Source of the DNA: Folioceros fuciformis
Taxonomy: Eukaryota; Anthocerotophyta; Anthocerotopsida; Anthocerotales
Direction: 5' to 3'
Assembly (NCBI GenBank): GCA_049999805.1
Contig: JBNGIO010005482.1
Coordinates: forward strand, 1-61,857
Length of the DNA: 61,857 nucleotides
Shown here: piece after piece, positions 61,481 to 61,857 of the stretch
Layout of the letters: each line of letters begins with the position of its first letter
How positions within the stretch are numbered: position 1 is the stretch's first letter
The notes under the pieces: model-generated
The model's input: the letters and a program-made list of their open reading frames with translations, nothing else
Databases searched by the model: none
What the model was told of the DNA's origin: nothing
Position numbers and translations under genes: made by a program

Positions 61481-61857
61481 AGTAGTATCAGAGCTTGGTT
61501 GCGGAGCAAAAAAGGTGATGTCCGTGGGTGATGCAGACAGACGCTCAAGGCTATGCGGTGCGAGGCTCTCCAACCCCACTGTGCAAGGAGTGGCAGCACG
61601 GAGCAGGAGTGATCTTGGGCTGTGTGCAACGTCTGGGGAGCTTGAAGTTTGCTAGGAACACCAAGAGCGCCTGTGCATAGGGCGCTTAGCAGCGGGCGCA
61701 CAGAGCGCCCCGGCCGTAGCGGGCTCACAGACCCCGGCCGGCGGGCCGCCAGACCCGGCCCAAGGGGCCGTCAGCCCCGTAGGCGAGGGCCTTCAACCCC
61801 GGCTGACGGGCCATGCGAGCTACCAGCCTCGCGGCCAGGACCGCCCGGCCCCCCAGC
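61481..61857 (+). mobile_element. Leader of element C, becoming extremely GC-rich
   Basis: The primer-binding site is followed by a leader with no long frame. The last about 190 bases are about 75-80 percent G+C with repeated CCCCGGCCG and GGGCCG pieces. No gag start is visible before the window ends. Confidence 0.6.

Overview
The window is nuclear DNA of a land plant. The reasons are GT-AG introns, mostly 60-300 bases long, throughout; a DYW-type pentatricopeptide repeat (PPR) editing factor; a plastid sigma factor; a plastid-type pyruvate kinase; class III peroxidases; a trithorax-type methyltransferase with the plant PWWP-FYR-PHD-SET layout; and Ty1/copia LTR retrotransposons. The PPR protein ends in D-K-P instead of D-Y-W. 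Such DYW variants are known from the lineages with U-to-C organelle editing (hornworts, ferns, non-Selaginella lycophytes). With the short introns this points to a seed-free plant, but the species cannot be fixed from the sequence.

Layout. 1-6.5 kb is gene-poor with GC-rich minisatellites. 6.5-25.7 kb is the conserved gene block: RPAC1 (RNA polymerase I/III subunit, +), a convergent intron-less PPR-DYW gene (-) followed by PPR relics, cyclin H (+, 14 exons rebuilt with consistent phases), a plastid sigma-70 factor (+) and an ATX1/2-like H3K4 methyltransferase (+). 27.5-31.55 kb is a sharply AT-rich island. It holds a chromodomain retroelement remnant, an unrecognised spliced gene of up to five exons, and a possible coiled-coil/membrane exon. 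32.5-35 kb is plastid pyruvate kinase alpha (PKP1, +).

36-51.5 kb is a duplicated accessory region. It holds two class III peroxidase genes in opposite orientation, a tRNA-Ala(CGC) antisense inside an intron that only one peroxidase has, three diverged copies of a small single-pass membrane-protein gene of unknown function, PPR relics, and a 1.2 kb duplicated non-coding segment. From 51.8 kb to the end lie three LTR retrotransposons: a decayed copia remnant (A), a longer copia with both LTRs (B, minus strand), and the 5' LTR of a third element (C, plus strand) that starts inside the outer LTR of B and runs off the window.

Functionally, the conserved genes cover transcription (RPAC1, sigma factor, cyclin H as CDK-activating/TFIIH cyclin, ATX), organelle RNA editing (PPR-DYW), plastid glycolysis (PKP1) and cell-wall/apoplast redox chemistry (peroxidases). 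They look like an ordinary eukaryotic neighbourhood rather than one pathway. The most unusual items are the DKP editing factor, the antisense tRNA inside a peroxidase-specific intron, the peroxidases that have lost one conserved disulfide (one with a proline-rich repeat tail), and the unknown gene in the AT-rich island.
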